Of a stretch of 64,000 nt of DNA, positions 7,550 through 16,279 are shown in pieces. This DNA is from Marinobacter flavimaris (GTDB lineage Bacteria > Pseudomonadota > Gammaproteobacteria > Pseudomonadales > Oleiphilaceae): contig NZ_PSSW01000003.1 in assembly GCF_002933295.1 (NCBI RefSeq), positions 186,001 to 250,000 of the forward strand, written 5' to 3'. A program made the translations under genes and the position numbers. Below the pieces are notes generated by a model. That model was given only the letters and a program-made list of their open reading frames with translations, did no database searches and was not told where the DNA came from. The number at the start of each line of letters is the position of its first letter. The stretch's first letter is position 1.

Positions 7550-8247
7550 AAAAAACACCCGAGCGCGTAGAGATTCTTGCGGCGGAATATGTTCTGGGTT
7601 CTTTGAAAGGCCCTGCTCGCCTCCGCTTCGAGGGATGGATGATGGAATCCGGTCGGGTTCGTCAGGAAGTCTGGTTCTGGGAGCAGCAGCTCGGCGCCCT
7701 GTCGACGATCGCCATCCCGGAGACGCCCCCGCCAAGCATCTGGTCGGGCATCCAGCAACGGTTGTGGCCCGAACACTCCAAACCGAAAGCCCCGGTTTCC
7801 TCAAGAGCCGGATGGTTTTGGCCAGGCTGGGGATTGACGGCAACCGCAGCGGCGGTCTTTTTCGCCGTTCTGTTAGTTTTACAGCCGTCTCCCGTTCCAG
7901 AAAGGCCCATGTTAGCCGGGGCGATCATCGAGGCCGAACTTGGCGACCCGCTGTGGCTGTTAAGTGAGACGGATCGTGGCAACCTGCTGAAATTGCGCGC
8001 TGTTGCCGCAGGCTCCGCGGAGTCCGGTAAGGATTATGAGCTCTGGGTTGTACCAGAGGAGGGGCGGCCTCTTTCGCTAGGGGTCCTGCCGGCGAGTGAA
8101 ACTCACCAGGTGGGGCTGTCGGATGAAGCTCAGAGCTCATTGAGCGGCAGCCGGACCCTTGCGATCAGTCTCGAACCCGAAGGTGGCTCACCGACTGGGG
8201 CTCCAACCGGGCCGATTCTGCACGTCACCAAGCTCTACGAGCTGTGA
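7546..8247 (+). CDS. RskA-type membrane anti-sigma factor
   Basis: A 233-aa protein with a cytoplasmic N-terminus (about 1-88) containing ILAAEYVLGSL and EVWFWEQQLG, typical of the short sigma-binding domain of RskA-like anti-sigmas; one membrane helix (about 90-113, rich in Trp, Ala, Phe, Leu); and a periplasmic RskA C-terminal domain with KDYELWVVPEEGRPLSLGVLP. It lacks the HxxxCxxC zinc motif, so signalling is probably by regulated proteolysis or conformational change rather than thiol oxidation. Translational coupling to the sigma gene by ATGA is the normal arrangement for stoichiometric production. Confidence 0.9.
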   Translation: MKKTPERVEILAAEYVLGSLKGPARLRFEGWMMESGRVRQEVWFWEQQLGALSTIAIPETPPPSIWSGIQQRLWPEHSKPKAPVSSRAGWFWPGWGLTATAAAVFFAVLLVLQPSPVPERPMLAGAIIEAELGDPLWLLSETDRGNLLKLRAVAAGSAESGKDYELWVVPEEGRPLSLGVLPASETHQVGLSDEAQSSLSGSRTLAISLEPEGGSPTGAPTGPILHVTKLYEL

Positions 8248-8254
8248 ACGAGCG

Positions 8255-9643
8255 TTAATGTGTAGAGATCAGGCTCAGGCAGAGCTGCGCATTCTGGATA
8301 AAGTGGCCAAACGCTGATAACTGCTCTTTTGAGGGTAGGTAAGCGCCGGCTGCATTGTCCGCGTAAAACAGGCCGATCAGACGACCATTCGCCTTGATCG
8401 GCCCGATAAGCGCCGGCACTTTGCCAAGCCACTGATCGTAAGGTACGCCTTCCGAGTTCCGTTTGGGTTCGTAGATGCTGCAATGGGCATGGGGCAGAAG
8501 CGAGCCCAGTGGCCCGCTGCCATCCTTACGGATTACAAAATGCTGTCGCCATTCTTCGGTGCCGCGGCCTCCGAGCTTTCGGGGCACCAGTTCGTTGCCG
8601 GTTCGGTCACTCATCAGCAGAGCGACTCGCTGCATACCGACAGCCCTGTGGATGCCCTCAATGATCAACTGGCATACTTCGTTGATGTCCGGTTTCTCCG
8701 CCAGGCAATGGCTCAATTCACGCAGAATTTCCAGCTGAAGTTCCGGGTCCATTTCCGGAGCCGTCGCCCCGCTGTCGCCGGCCTTGCCTTCGGCGCCCGG
8801 CATCATGGCGGTTACCTGGGGGATGCCGAGGGAGACTGCCACCCGAGTCGCCTCCGAGGCGTTTACCTTGAGCCGGTCGCGAACCACGGCCGGGCTCTCG
8901 CCAATGTCCTTGCCCAGGCGTTCGAGTAGCTTATCCATTTCCGGACCGCTCCAGCCCTGTTCCGACAGTCGGGCCATTTCCACGGAATTCCGCACCAGGC
9001 TAGAAGCCATGGAATTGGCCTGACCCGGAGACACAACATCCCTGATAAATGGCCCGAGGGACCAGGCCTCCACAAGACCGCGGGTGATTTCGGTAAACGT
9101 TGAGTGCAGAACGGCTTTCTGGGCCTCAACCGGCGATTCCTCAAGCCGCAGTCGTTCCTCGAGTTCCATCGCCTGTTGTGTCTCGCAGGACCAGAACGCC
9201 AGCTCGCCGATGTTCATCAGCAAGGCGCCGATAAAAACCTCTTCCAGGGCCGTTTCATTCCGTTTGGGCATCAGACTCCGGGCCTGAACCGCGGCGTGAA
9301 TGGCTCGTGCCAGGCAGCGCAAGAGGTGCGGGCGGTCGTTGCGTTTCAGGAGCGCGTCGACGATCAGCGAGGAAATGGCCATGGATTTCACGGCATCGAA
9401 GCCGATCAGGGTAATAGCCCGGCTGACCGTGCTGACCTGCGTCCGCGTCTGGTTGTAGAACACGGTGTTGGACAGTCTCAGCACCTGGGAGGTGAGCTGG
9501 GCATCGTTGAGGATGACGTTGGCCAGTTCGTTAACCGTGCTGTTCCGGCTGTCCGTCAACTCATTGATACGCTTGAGAGTGTTGGCCAGAACCGGCAGCT
9601 CGACCTTGCTGAGATAAGTGACCCATGCCTGGGTGGAGTTCAT
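8255..9643 (-). CDS. HDOD-domain signalling protein
   Basis: The N-terminal half is an HDOD domain: WVTYLSKVELPVLANTLKRI, then ILNDAQLTSQVLRLSN, then VSRAITLIGFDAVKSMAIS, which is the usual order. The C-terminal part (from about residue 290) has the hydrophobic pattern of a GAF-like sensor (AVGMQRVALLM, LIGPIKANGRLIGLFYADN). HDOD proteins of this build act in regulatory networks, often c-di-GMP or stress linked; the ligand is unknown. The start is uncertain: ATG 9643 places the HDOD domain right after the start, GTG 9676 is the alternative, and a TTG at 9742 would add a stretch that looks non-coding. The gene converges on the anti-sigma gene with a 7-bp gap. Confidence 0.82.
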   Translation of the reverse strand: MNSTQAWVTYLSKVELPVLANTLKRINELTDSRNSTVNELANVILNDAQLTSQVLRLSNTVFYNQTRTQVSTVSRAITLIGFDAVKSMAISSLIVDALLKRNDRPHLLRCLARAIHAAVQARSLMPKRNETALEEVFIGALLMNIGELAFWSCETQQAMELEERLRLEESPVEAQKAVLHSTFTEITRGLVEAWSLGPFIRDVVSPGQANSMASSLVRNSVEMARLSEQGWSGPEMDKLLERLGKDIGESPAVVRDRLKVNASEATRVAVSLGIPQVTAMMPGAEGKAGDSGATAPEMDPELQLEILRELSHCLAEKPDINEVCQLIIEGIHRAVGMQRVALLMSDRTGNELVPRKLGGRGTEEWRQHFVIRKDGSGPLGSLLPHAHCSIYEPKRNSEGVPYDQWLGKVPALIGPIKANGRLIGLFYADNAAGAYLPSKEQLSAFGHFIQNAQLCLSLISTH

Positions 9644-9887
9644 CCGTGAGGGCGTTGGCTGTTTTTCAATGGTCACGTTTTGGCATCTCTGGGTGGCGCG
9701 GCTCTCGAAACGGAGGGAAATTAAGGTTCTTATGACATCCAAGTTTAGTTCAGGGCTGTGGCGGATGTCAGGTAACCGTTTGTGTAGGGATATCTACCCA
9801 CACTGAGAATCATTTAGGAATTCGGGTTTGCCAACCGAATGGGCTATAATCGCCGGTTTTTAACGCTGCACCCACAAGGCGCTGACC

Positions 9888-10895
9888 GTGATTGTATTTG
9901 ACCAGGTACAGAAGTCGTATCAGGTAGGCGGCCGGGCGATCCCCGCGCTTCATCCCACCGATATGACCATTGAAACCGGCGAGGTATTCGGCATCGTTGG
10001 CCATTCCGGCGCCGGTAAATCGACGCTGGTGCGTCTGATCAACCTGCTGGAACCACCCACCGGCGGCCGTATTCTGATCGACGACGAGAACATCACCGAC
10101 TACGACGCTGCCGAACTCCGCGCCTTTCGCCGCAAGGTGGGAATGATCTTCCAGCACTTCAACCTGCTCTCGTCGAAAACGGTGGCGGACAACATTGCCT
10201 TCCCGATGAAGCTGGCGGGCATCTACTCGAAGGCCGAGATCCGGGATCGGGTTGAGGAACTGCTGGCCCGGGTCAGCCTTACCGATCACGCCAACAAATA
10301 CCCATCGCAGCTTTCCGGCGGCCAGAAACAGCGAGTGGGCATTGCCCGCGCCCTGGCCTGCCGGCCCACGATCCTGCTATGCGACGAAGCCACCAGCGCC
10401 CTCGACCCGCAAACCACCCAGTCGGTGCTGAAGCTGCTGGCTGACATCAACCGGGAACTGGGCCTGACCATCGTACTGATCACCCACGAAATGGACGTGG
10501 TGCGCCGGGTCTGCGATCGCGTGGCAGTGATGGACGCTGGTGAAGTGGTCGAAATGGGCCCGGTCAGCGAGGTGTTCCTGCACCCGAAGCACCCGACCAC
10601 ACGAGACTTTGTCTTCGAGAGCGAAAGCATTGACCGGGACGAACTCCAGGAGGACCTGAGCAAGGCCAGCGGCCGGATCCTCCGCCTGACCTTCAAGGGC
10701 GAATCCACCTATAAACCGCTGCTGGGCAGCGTTGCCCGGGAGTCCGGCGTGGATTTCAGCATTCTTTCCGGCCGAATCGACCACATCAAGGACACACCCT
10801 ACGGCCAGCTGACCCTGTCACTGGTGGGCGGTGATCTCGAGGTGGCCATGCAGGCGCTCAAGGCTGCCGACGTTCACGTGGAGGTGCTGCGCTGA
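9888..10895 (+). CDS. metN: Methionine ABC transporter ATP-binding protein MetN
   Basis: The ATPase of the D/L-methionine importer. Walker [10 protein letters not shown] at residues 38-46, Q-loop region in [15 protein letters not shown] signature LSGGQKQR, Walker [14 protein letters not shown], and a C-terminal NIL domain (about 250-335) that in MetN binds methionine and gives trans-inhibition. Length (335 aa) is normal. It starts with GTG, preceded by AAGG 8 nt upstream. A TATAAT at 9845 is a plausible -10 element, with no convincing -35. metI begins within its stop codon, and metQ follows after a repeat. Confidence 0.95.
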   Translation: MIVFDQVQKSYQVGGRAIPALHPTDMTIETGEVFGIVGHSGAGKSTLVRLINLLEPPTGGRILIDDENITDYDAAELRAFRRKVGMIFQHFNLLSSKTVADNIAFPMKLAGIYSKAEIRDRVEELLARVSLTDHANKYPSQLSGGQKQRVGIARALACRPTILLCDEATSALDPQTTQSVLKLLADINRELGLTIVLITHEMDVVRRVCDRVAVMDAGEVVEMGPVSEVFLHPKHPTTRDFVFESESIDRDELQEDLSKASGRILRLTFKGESTYKPLLGSVARESGVDFSILSGRIDHIKDTPYGQLTLSLVGGDLEVAMQALKAADVHVEVLR

Positions 10896-11560
10896 TGGAA
10901 GACCTGTTAAGCAATGTAGACTGGACCGAAATTGGCTGGGCCAGCTGGGATACCCTGGTGATGGTGGGTATGTCCCTGCTGTTCAGCGTCCTGATCGGCC
11001 TACCCATCGGCGTTCTTCTGTTCCTGTTCGGCAAACGCCAGCTGCTGGAACAGCCGGTGGCCTATGCGGTGCTGTCGTTCGTGGTGAACGTGCTCCGTTC
11101 GGTGCCATTCATCATCCTGCTGATCGTAATGATCCCCTTCACCGTAATGCTGATCGGCACGTCGCTGGGCGTCGCCGGAGCGATTCCGCCATTGGTTGCT
11201 GGCGGTGCACCGTTCTTCGCCCGTTTGGTTGAAACCTCCCTCAGGGAAGTGGACAGAGGCATCATCGAAGCCACCCAGGCCATGGGCGCCAGCGTGAAAC
11301 AAATTATCTTCGGTGCCCTGTTACCAGAAGCGCTTCCGGGCATCATCGCCGGGATCACTGTAACTGCAATAACGCTGGTGTCCTACGCGGCCATGTCCGG
11401 CGTAATCGGTGGCGGCGGCCTCGGCGATCTGGCGATCCGCTTCGGCTATCAACGATTCCAGACCGACGTAATGGTCATTACAGTCGCGCTACTGGTTATT
11501 TTCGTACAGGTGCTGCAGATGGTCGGCGACCGTCTGGTTCTGTACTTCAGCCGCAAATAG
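10895..11560 (+). CDS. metI: Methionine ABC transporter permease MetI
   Basis: A 221-aa inner-membrane permease with five predicted helices, overlapping the metN stop by one base (TGATG). The coupling loop carries EVDRGIIEATQAMGASVKQIIFGALLPEALPGI in two parts: the EAtqaMGAS motif and the ALLPEALPGI segment, typical of the methionine uptake family. LNVLRSVPFIILL in the second helix is also characteristic. It pairs as a dimer with MetN. Confidence 0.95.
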   Translation: MEDLLSNVDWTEIGWASWDTLVMVGMSLLFSVLIGLPIGVLLFLFGKRQLLEQPVAYAVLSFVVNVLRSVPFIILLIVMIPFTVMLIGTSLGVAGAIPPLVAGGAPFFARLVETSLREVDRGIIEATQAMGASVKQIIFGALLPEALPGIIAGITVTAITLVSYAAMSGVIGGGGLGDLAIRFGYQRFQTDVMVITVALLVIFVQVLQMVGDRLVLYFSRK

Positions 11561-11580
11561 GCTTGCCTTGGTGCAAGCCA

Positions 11581-11683
11581 CTGGCGGGGAAGCCCTTCCG
11601 AAAAACGCCCGTAAATACGTCCCTGTAGGGCTCGGTCGCGCCATCCCTGGCGCTCCACGTTTTCGGAAGGGCTTCCCCGCCAG
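11581..11683. repeat. Family A long hairpin repeat, copy 1 (between metI and metQ)
   Basis: Two perfect 24-nt inverted arms (11581-11604 and 11660-11683, containing GGGGAAGCCCTTCCG) enclose a 55-nt core. The core folds into two further small hairpins, TAC-GTCCCT-GTA and GCGCCA-TCCC-TGGCGC. The same core occurs at 32598 and, in opposite orientation, at 45505, while the arms are different in each place. It separates metI from metQ and may lower or uncouple expression of metQ. A short hairpin GCTTGC-N6-GCAAGC directly precedes it. Confidence 0.9.
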
Positions 11684-11746
11684 CGGCCCAGGCTTCTCAG
11701 GTGAGCCAGCAAGATTTTTTCTAACTGTTAACAGGAGAATTGATTT

Positions 11747-12529
11747 ATGAATTTGAAGAAAACACTCGCAGCACTGGCTGCCGCAGCTACTTTCTCCGGC
11801 GCCGTCGCTGCCGAAGAGCTCTCTGTTGCCGCTACTCCCGTGCCTCATGCCGAGATTTTGGAATTCGTGAAGCCTCAGCTGGCCGAGCAGGGCGTGGAAC
11901 TGGACGTGAAGGTATTCACTGATTACATCCAGCCGAATATCCAGGTGGACCAGAAGCGGATGGACGCCAACTTCTTCCAGCACCAGCCGTACCTGGATGA
12001 ATTCAATGAAGGCCGTGGTACCAACCTGGTAACTGTGACCGGCGTTCACGTTGAGCCGTTTGGCGCCTACTCCAGCAAGATTGATTCGCTGGACGAGCTG
12101 AAAGAAGGTGCGGTGGTTGCCATTCCGAACGACCCCACCAACGGTGGCCGTGCGCTGCTGCTCCTGCAGAAGGCCGGCGTTATCACCCTGAAAGACGAGA
12201 GCAAGATCACTGCAACACCCCGTGATATCGCCGATAACCCGAAAGATCTCGACTTCAAGGAACTGGAAGCTGCCACCCTGCCCCGTATCCTGAACCAGGT
12301 CGACCTGGCGCTGATCAATACCAACTATGCGCTGGAAGCCGGTCTGAACCCGTCTGAAGACGCGCTGGTGATCGAGGGCTCCGAGTCACCTTATGTGAAC
12401 ATTCTGGTCGCCCGTCCGGACAACAAGGACAGCGAGGCTATGCAGAAACTGGCTGCGGCTCTGAAGTCTGATGCGGTTCGCGACTTCATCATGGAAAAGT
12501 ATGAGGGTGCCGTTGTTCCGGCGTTCTGA
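11747..12529 (+). CDS. metQ: Methionine ABC transporter substrate-binding protein MetQ
   Basis: A 260-aa NlpA/MetQ-family binding protein. Recognisable segments are LSVAATPVPHAEILE at the start of the mature chain, the VFTDYIQPN and ANFFQHQPYLDEFN stretches, and GRALLLLQKAGVI. The signal peptide ends in a normal cleavage site (GAVAAEE) with no lipobox cysteine, unlike the E. coli MetQ lipoprotein, so this one should be a soluble periplasmic protein. Shine-Dalgarno AGGAG lies 9 nt upstream. It completes the metNIQ operon but is separated from metI by the family A repeat. Confidence 0.93.
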   Translation: MNLKKTLAALAAAATFSGAVAAEELSVAATPVPHAEILEFVKPQLAEQGVELDVKVFTDYIQPNIQVDQKRMDANFFQHQPYLDEFNEGRGTNLVTVTGVHVEPFGAYSSKIDSLDELKEGAVVAIPNDPTNGGRALLLLQKAGVITLKDESKITATPRDIADNPKDLDFKELEAATLPRILNQVDLALINTNYALEAGLNPSEDALVIEGSESPYVNILVARPDNKDSEAMQKLAAALKSDAVRDFIMEKYEGAVVPAF

Positions 12530-12542
12530 TAGTTGAAGTATT

Positions 12543-12572
12543 GGGGTCAGATGAAAGCGTTCATCTGACCCC
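12543..12572. repeat. Family C short hairpin repeat, copy 1
   Basis: GGGGTCAGATGAA-AGCG-TTCATCTGACCCC: a perfect 13-bp stem with a 4-nt loop, 13 bp after metQ. A second copy with the same outer GGGGTCAGA/TCTGACCCC and different inner bases is at 49233. Confidence 0.85.
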
Positions 12573-12580
12573 ACTTTCAC

Positions 12581-12620
12581 AAAAAAGGCCGGACAGCTGC
12601 TTAAGCTGCCCGGCCTTTTT
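12581..12620. terminator. Bidirectional rho-independent terminator (metQ / peroxiredoxin)
   Basis: An A run, then GGCCGG-A-CAGCT-N5-AGCTG-C-CCGGCC, then TTTTT. The long GC-rich stem has an A run on one side and a T run on the other, so it can end transcription of metQ on the plus strand and of the peroxiredoxin gene on the minus strand. Confidence 0.92.
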
Positions 12621-12641
12621 ATTTGGATTGAAGGCTGATGA

Positions 12642-13295
12642 TCAGTCACCGCTCCAATTGGCTTTCGGGTCTGGTGTCATCCGAAGGTAGGATTTCACAG
12701 CCTTGTAGCCTTGCGGAAAGCGTTGCTTGATTTCTTCCTCATCCTGAAGGGATGGAACGATAACCACGTCGCCACCACGCTCCCAGTTGCCCGGGGTCGC
12801 GACCTTGTGTTCGTCGGTCAGCTGCAGCGAATCGATCACCCGCAGAACTTCGTTGAAGTTACGACCGGTGCTGGCCGGGTAGGTAATCATCAAGCGAACC
12901 TTCTTGTTCGGGTCGATCACGAACAGCGAGCGCACGGTAAGGCTGCTGTCGGCATTCGGGTGAATCATGTCGTACAGCTGGGACACCTTGCGATCATGGT
13001 CTGCAATGATCGGGAAGTTTACCGCGCAGCCCTGGGTTTCATTGATGTCCTTGATCCACTCGTGGTGGGAATCGACCGGATCAACGCTCAGTGCGATGGC
13101 CTTGACGCCGCGCTTGGCGAACTCGTCCTTCAGTTTGGCGGTCAGGCCCAGCTCGGTGGTGCAGACCGGGGTGAAATCCGCCGGGTGCGAGAACAGCACG
13201 CCCCAGCTGTTGCCCAGCCAGTCGTAAAACGAAATCTTCCCTTCACTGGAGTCCTGTTCAAAATCAGGGGCGGTATCTCCGAGACGTAAAGTCAT
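12642..13295 (-). CDS. 1-Cys (Prx6-type) peroxiredoxin
   Basis: Reduces hydrogen peroxide and organic hydroperoxides in the cytosol. The catalytic motif HPADFTPVCTTE puts the peroxidatic Cys at residue 45. The length (217 aa) and the C-terminal extension with NWERGGDVVIVPSLQDEE place it in the Prx6/1-Cys group rather than AhpC. The only other Cys, in ETQGCAVNFP, is not in a usual resolving position. It stands alone between terminators and the alsT-like gene; no OxyR gene is visible nearby. Confidence 0.93.
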   Translation of the reverse strand: MTLRLGDTAPDFEQDSSEGKISFYDWLGNSWGVLFSHPADFTPVCTTELGLTAKLKDEFAKRGVKAIALSVDPVDSHHEWIKDINETQGCAVNFPIIADHDRKVSQLYDMIHPNADSSLTVRSLFVIDPNKKVRLMITYPASTGRNFNEVLRVIDSLQLTDEHKVATPGNWERGGDVVIVPSLQDEEEIKQRFPQGYKAVKSYLRMTPDPKANWSGD

Positions 13296-13417
13296 GTGTA
13301 CTCTCCTTTGATCATGTTAGTGACAATTTCGTTTGTTATGCCGGCCCTGAAACGGCCGGGTTGTGTTCTGAGTGTATACGACAAACCTTGGTGCCAGATG
13401 AAGCAATTACAAGGGGC

Positions 13418-14779
13418 TCAGACCCCCAGCGCTTTCTCCTTCTCAAAATGCTCACGGGTGAGCTTGAACACAATCGGGCTCAGCATCAGCAGGGCAATCA
13501 GGTTCGGCAATGCCATCATGGCATTCAGGGTGTCTGCCACCAGCCAGACAAAGCCCAGGTTCAGGGTGGCACCCACCGGGATAGCCAGAATCCATGCAAT
13601 GCGGTACGGCACGATGGCCTTTACGCCGAACAGGAACTCAATGCAGCGCTCACCATAGAACGACCAGCCCAGAATGGTTGTGAACGCAAAAACCGCGAGG
13701 GCAATGGCTACAAGATAGTTGCCAACGCCGGGCAGCGCCTCCTGGAATGCCATGGAGGTCAGTGCCGCCCCGGATTCCCCGGAGGTCCAGGTGCCGGAGG
13801 TGATAATCACCAGTCCGGTAATCGTGCAGATGATAATGGTATCGATGAAGGTGCCGAGCATGGCTACCATGCCCTGATTGATCGGGTTTCGGGTTTGTGC
13901 GGCGGCATGGGCAATGGGCGCGGAGCCCAGGCCGGCTTCATTGGAGAAGATGCCACGGGCCACCCCGAAGCGGATGGCTGCCCAGACTGCCGCACCGGCA
14001 AACCCACCCTCGGCGGCGATGGGGCTGAAAGCATGCTTGATCACCAGGGCGAAGGCGGCGGGAATATCCGCTGCGTTAATCGCCAGCACCACAAGCCCGG
14101 CGAGCAGATAGGAAACTGCCATCAACGGCACCAGGGCGCTGGCGACATGGCCAATCCTGCGGATACCGCCGATCAGGACCATACCCACCAGAACCATAAG
14201 AACGAGGCCGGTCACCCAGTGCGGCAGCCCAAAGTTGGTCTCCATGACATCGGCAACCGAATTTGCCTGCACAGTATTACCGATGCCGAAACCGGCGATG
14301 GCGGCAAAGACGGCAAACAGGACACCAAGCCAGGCCCACTTGCGACCCAGGCCGTTGCGGATGTAATACATGGGGCCGCCCACATGGGCACCGCGCTCGT
14401 CGACCTCACGGAAACGCACCGCCAGGACCGCCTCGGAATACTTGGTGGCCATGCCCACCAGGGCCGTAAGCCACATCCAGAAAAGCGCGCCGGGACCGCC
14501 AAGGAACACGGCAGTGGCAACCCCGGCGATGTTGCCGGTGCCTACGGTGGCTGAGAGCGCTGTCATCAACGCCTGGAACGGTGGGATTTCGCCCTCGGAT
14601 TCAGCGCCCGCGGCGGTACGGCCTTTCCACATCAGCCGGAAGCCGGCACCCAACTTCAGCACCGGCATCAGCTTGAGCCCGAGGCTAAGAAACAGGCCGA
14701 CGCCGAGAATGAGAACCAGCATGGGCGGGCCCCAGACCAGCCCGTTTATCTGCCCTACGAATTCAGAAATAGCTTCCAT
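13418..14779 (-). CDS. Sodium:alanine/glycine symporter (AGCS/AlsT family)
   Basis: A 453-aa membrane protein with about 10-11 helices. Family marks include FQALMTALSATVGTGNIAGVATA near residues 48-70, LFWMWLTALVGMATKYSEA, GVARGIFSNEAGLGSAPIAHA and FAFTTILGWSFYGERC. These are the AGCS sodium-coupled amino acid symporters. The substrate is probably alanine or glycine, by family. Monocistronic, divergent from the CBS protein gene. Confidence 0.92.
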   Translation of the reverse strand: MEAISEFVGQINGLVWGPPMLVLILGVGLFLSLGLKLMPVLKLGAGFRLMWKGRTAAGAESEGEIPPFQALMTALSATVGTGNIAGVATAVFLGGPGALFWMWLTALVGMATKYSEAVLAVRFREVDERGAHVGGPMYYIRNGLGRKWAWLGVLFAVFAAIAGFGIGNTVQANSVADVMETNFGLPHWVTGLVLMVLVGMVLIGGIRRIGHVASALVPLMAVSYLLAGLVVLAINAADIPAAFALVIKHAFSPIAAEGGFAGAAVWAAIRFGVARGIFSNEAGLGSAPIAHAAAQTRNPINQGMVAMLGTFIDTIIICTITGLVIITSGTWTSGESGAALTSMAFQEALPGVGNYLVAIALAVFAFTTILGWSFYGERCIEFLFGVKAIVPYRIAWILAIPVGATLNLGFVWLVADTLNAMMALPNLIALLMLSPIVFKLTREHFEKEKALGV

Positions 14780-14961
14780 GGGATCTCCCTCTGTCTGCCA
14801 TGGATTGGTTTGGATTTTTGACCCGGATTGGGTATAACCGACTGAGTTTAGTCAGAAATTTTCCCATGTAAACCGATGGCCCGGTAAAAGTGGTGGATTC
14901 AAGGGTGATTGCCTATGCTCATTACAATGGCGACCATCCACCGAGGAGAGAGATTCTGCCC

Positions 14962-15393
14962 ATGCGTTCACTCAAAGTTTCAGATGTCATGTGGAACCAC
15001 ATCGAGCCGGTCCGTTGCGGCACGCAGCTCACCAAAGTGGTGAAGACGCTGCTCCACAACCACGTGACTGGTCTGCCGGTCGTTGATGACCAGCGCCATG
15101 TGATCGGTTTTATCTCCGAGCAGGATTGCATCCATGCTCTGCTGGTCAGCGGCTATCATCGGGAGGGCGACCCGCTCGTTGACGATGTCATGTTCCGGAA
15201 ACCGGTCACGATTTCGGCAGAGATGTCGGTGGTCGATCTCGCCCAGAACCTCGGTGCGGGCAAGCCAAAGGTGTACCCTGTTGTGGATCACGGCAAACTG
15301 ATCGGTATTGTCACGCGTACTGCTATCCTGGCCGAGCTGGCACGAACGGGCTTTGGTCTGGAACCGCCGAAGCACGCCAGTGCCGAATACTGA
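14962..15393 (+). CDS. CBS-domain pair protein
   Basis: About 143 aa, made of two CBS motifs and little else: first near VTGLPVVDDQRHVIGFISEQD, second near PKVYPVVDHGKLIGIVTRTAIL. Such stand-alone pairs bind adenine nucleotides and regulate partners that cannot be named from sequence. The start at ATG 14962 puts the usual LKVSDVM opening at the N-terminus; a GTG at 14890 would add residues with no family support. GAGGAGAGAG lies upstream but is a little far from ATG 14962. Confidence 0.8.
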   Translation: MRSLKVSDVMWNHIEPVRCGTQLTKVVKTLLHNHVTGLPVVDDQRHVIGFISEQDCIHALLVSGYHREGDPLVDDVMFRKPVTISAEMSVVDLAQNLGAGKPKVYPVVDHGKLIGIVTRTAILAELARTGFGLEPPKHASAEY

Positions 15394-15422
15394 AACACAC
15401 TTTTCCCAAAATTGAGGACACT

Positions 15423-16265
15423 ATGGAACTCCTATCCACGAACGTCAGTTTCGAAGGCGAGCACCGCCGCTACCGGCATACCTCCGCTACCCTCGAATGC
15501 GACATGGAATTTGCGGTGTATCTGCCGCCCGTGGCTGTGGGCTCCAACCCGAAGAAGGTGCCAGTCCTCTACTGGCTGTCGGGGCTGACCTGCACCGACC
15601 AGAATTTCATGCAGAAAGCCGGCGCCCAGAAACGGGCCGCTCAGCTGGGTATGGCCATCGTTTGTCCTGACACCAGCCCCCGTGGAGTGAACCTGCCGGG
15701 CGAGGATGACAGTTATGACTTTGGCTCCGGCGCTGGCTTCTACATCAACGCCACCGAGCAACCCTGGGCACCCCATTACCGGATGTACGACTATGTGGTG
15801 AAGGAACTGCCGCAGTTGATCGAGAATGAATTGCCGGTAACAGACAAGCGCTCCGTCAGCGGCCACTCCATGGGCGGCCACGGCGCTCTGATCTGCGCCC
15901 TGAAGAATCCGGGCCGCTACGCCTCGGTGTCGGCGTTTGCGCCCATCGCCAACCCAACCGAGTGCCCCTGGGGTCGGAAAGCCTTCAAGGGCTATCTTGG
16001 AGACGATCCGCGAAGTTGGGAAGAATGGGATGCCACATTGCTCATTCCCACCGCTCGGGAGCGGTTGCCGCTACTGGTGGACCAGGGCACGGCGGACGAG
16101 TTTCTGGACAGCCAGCTGAACCCGGATGCGCTGGCGGACGCCTGTGAGAAGTTCCACCATCACATCAACCTGCGCATGCACCGGGGTTATGATCACAGCT
16201 ATTTCTTCATTGCCTCATTCATTGATGATCACCTTGATCATCATGCAAAAGCACTGGGTTTATAG
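15423..16265 (+). CDS. fghA: S-formylglutathione hydrolase (esterase D family)
   Basis: Hydrolyses S-formylglutathione to formate and glutathione in formaldehyde detoxification. An alpha/beta hydrolase of 280 aa with nucleophile Ser149 in SGHSMGGHGA, acid Asp225 in QGTADEFL and base His258 in RGYDHSYFF. LSGLTCTDQNFMQKAG (oxyanion region with the conserved Cys57) and PWAPHYRMYDYV are characteristic of FghA. No glutathione-dependent formaldehyde dehydrogenase gene is adjacent, so its usual partner must lie elsewhere. Confidence 0.93.
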   Translation: MELLSTNVSFEGEHRRYRHTSATLECDMEFAVYLPPVAVGSNPKKVPVLYWLSGLTCTDQNFMQKAGAQKRAAQLGMAIVCPDTSPRGVNLPGEDDSYDFGSGAGFYINATEQPWAPHYRMYDYVVKELPQLIENELPVTDKRSVSGHSMGGHGALICALKNPGRYASVSAFAPIANPTECPWGRKAFKGYLGDDPRSWEEWDATLLIPTARERLPLLVDQGTADEFLDSQLNPDALADACEKFHHHINLRMHRGYDHSYFFIASFIDDHLDHHAKALGL

Positions 16266-16279
16266 CATGGTGACGTTGG

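Noticed and set aside
9743..9887. Fur- or MetJ-like operator upstream of metN
   Set aside because: GAGAATCATTTA has only loose likeness to a Fur half-site, and no repeated methionine box is present.
13361..14554. 397-codon open frame opposite the AlsT gene
   Set aside because: Low-complexity Gly/His-rich translation antisense to a well-supported symporter; no start signal.
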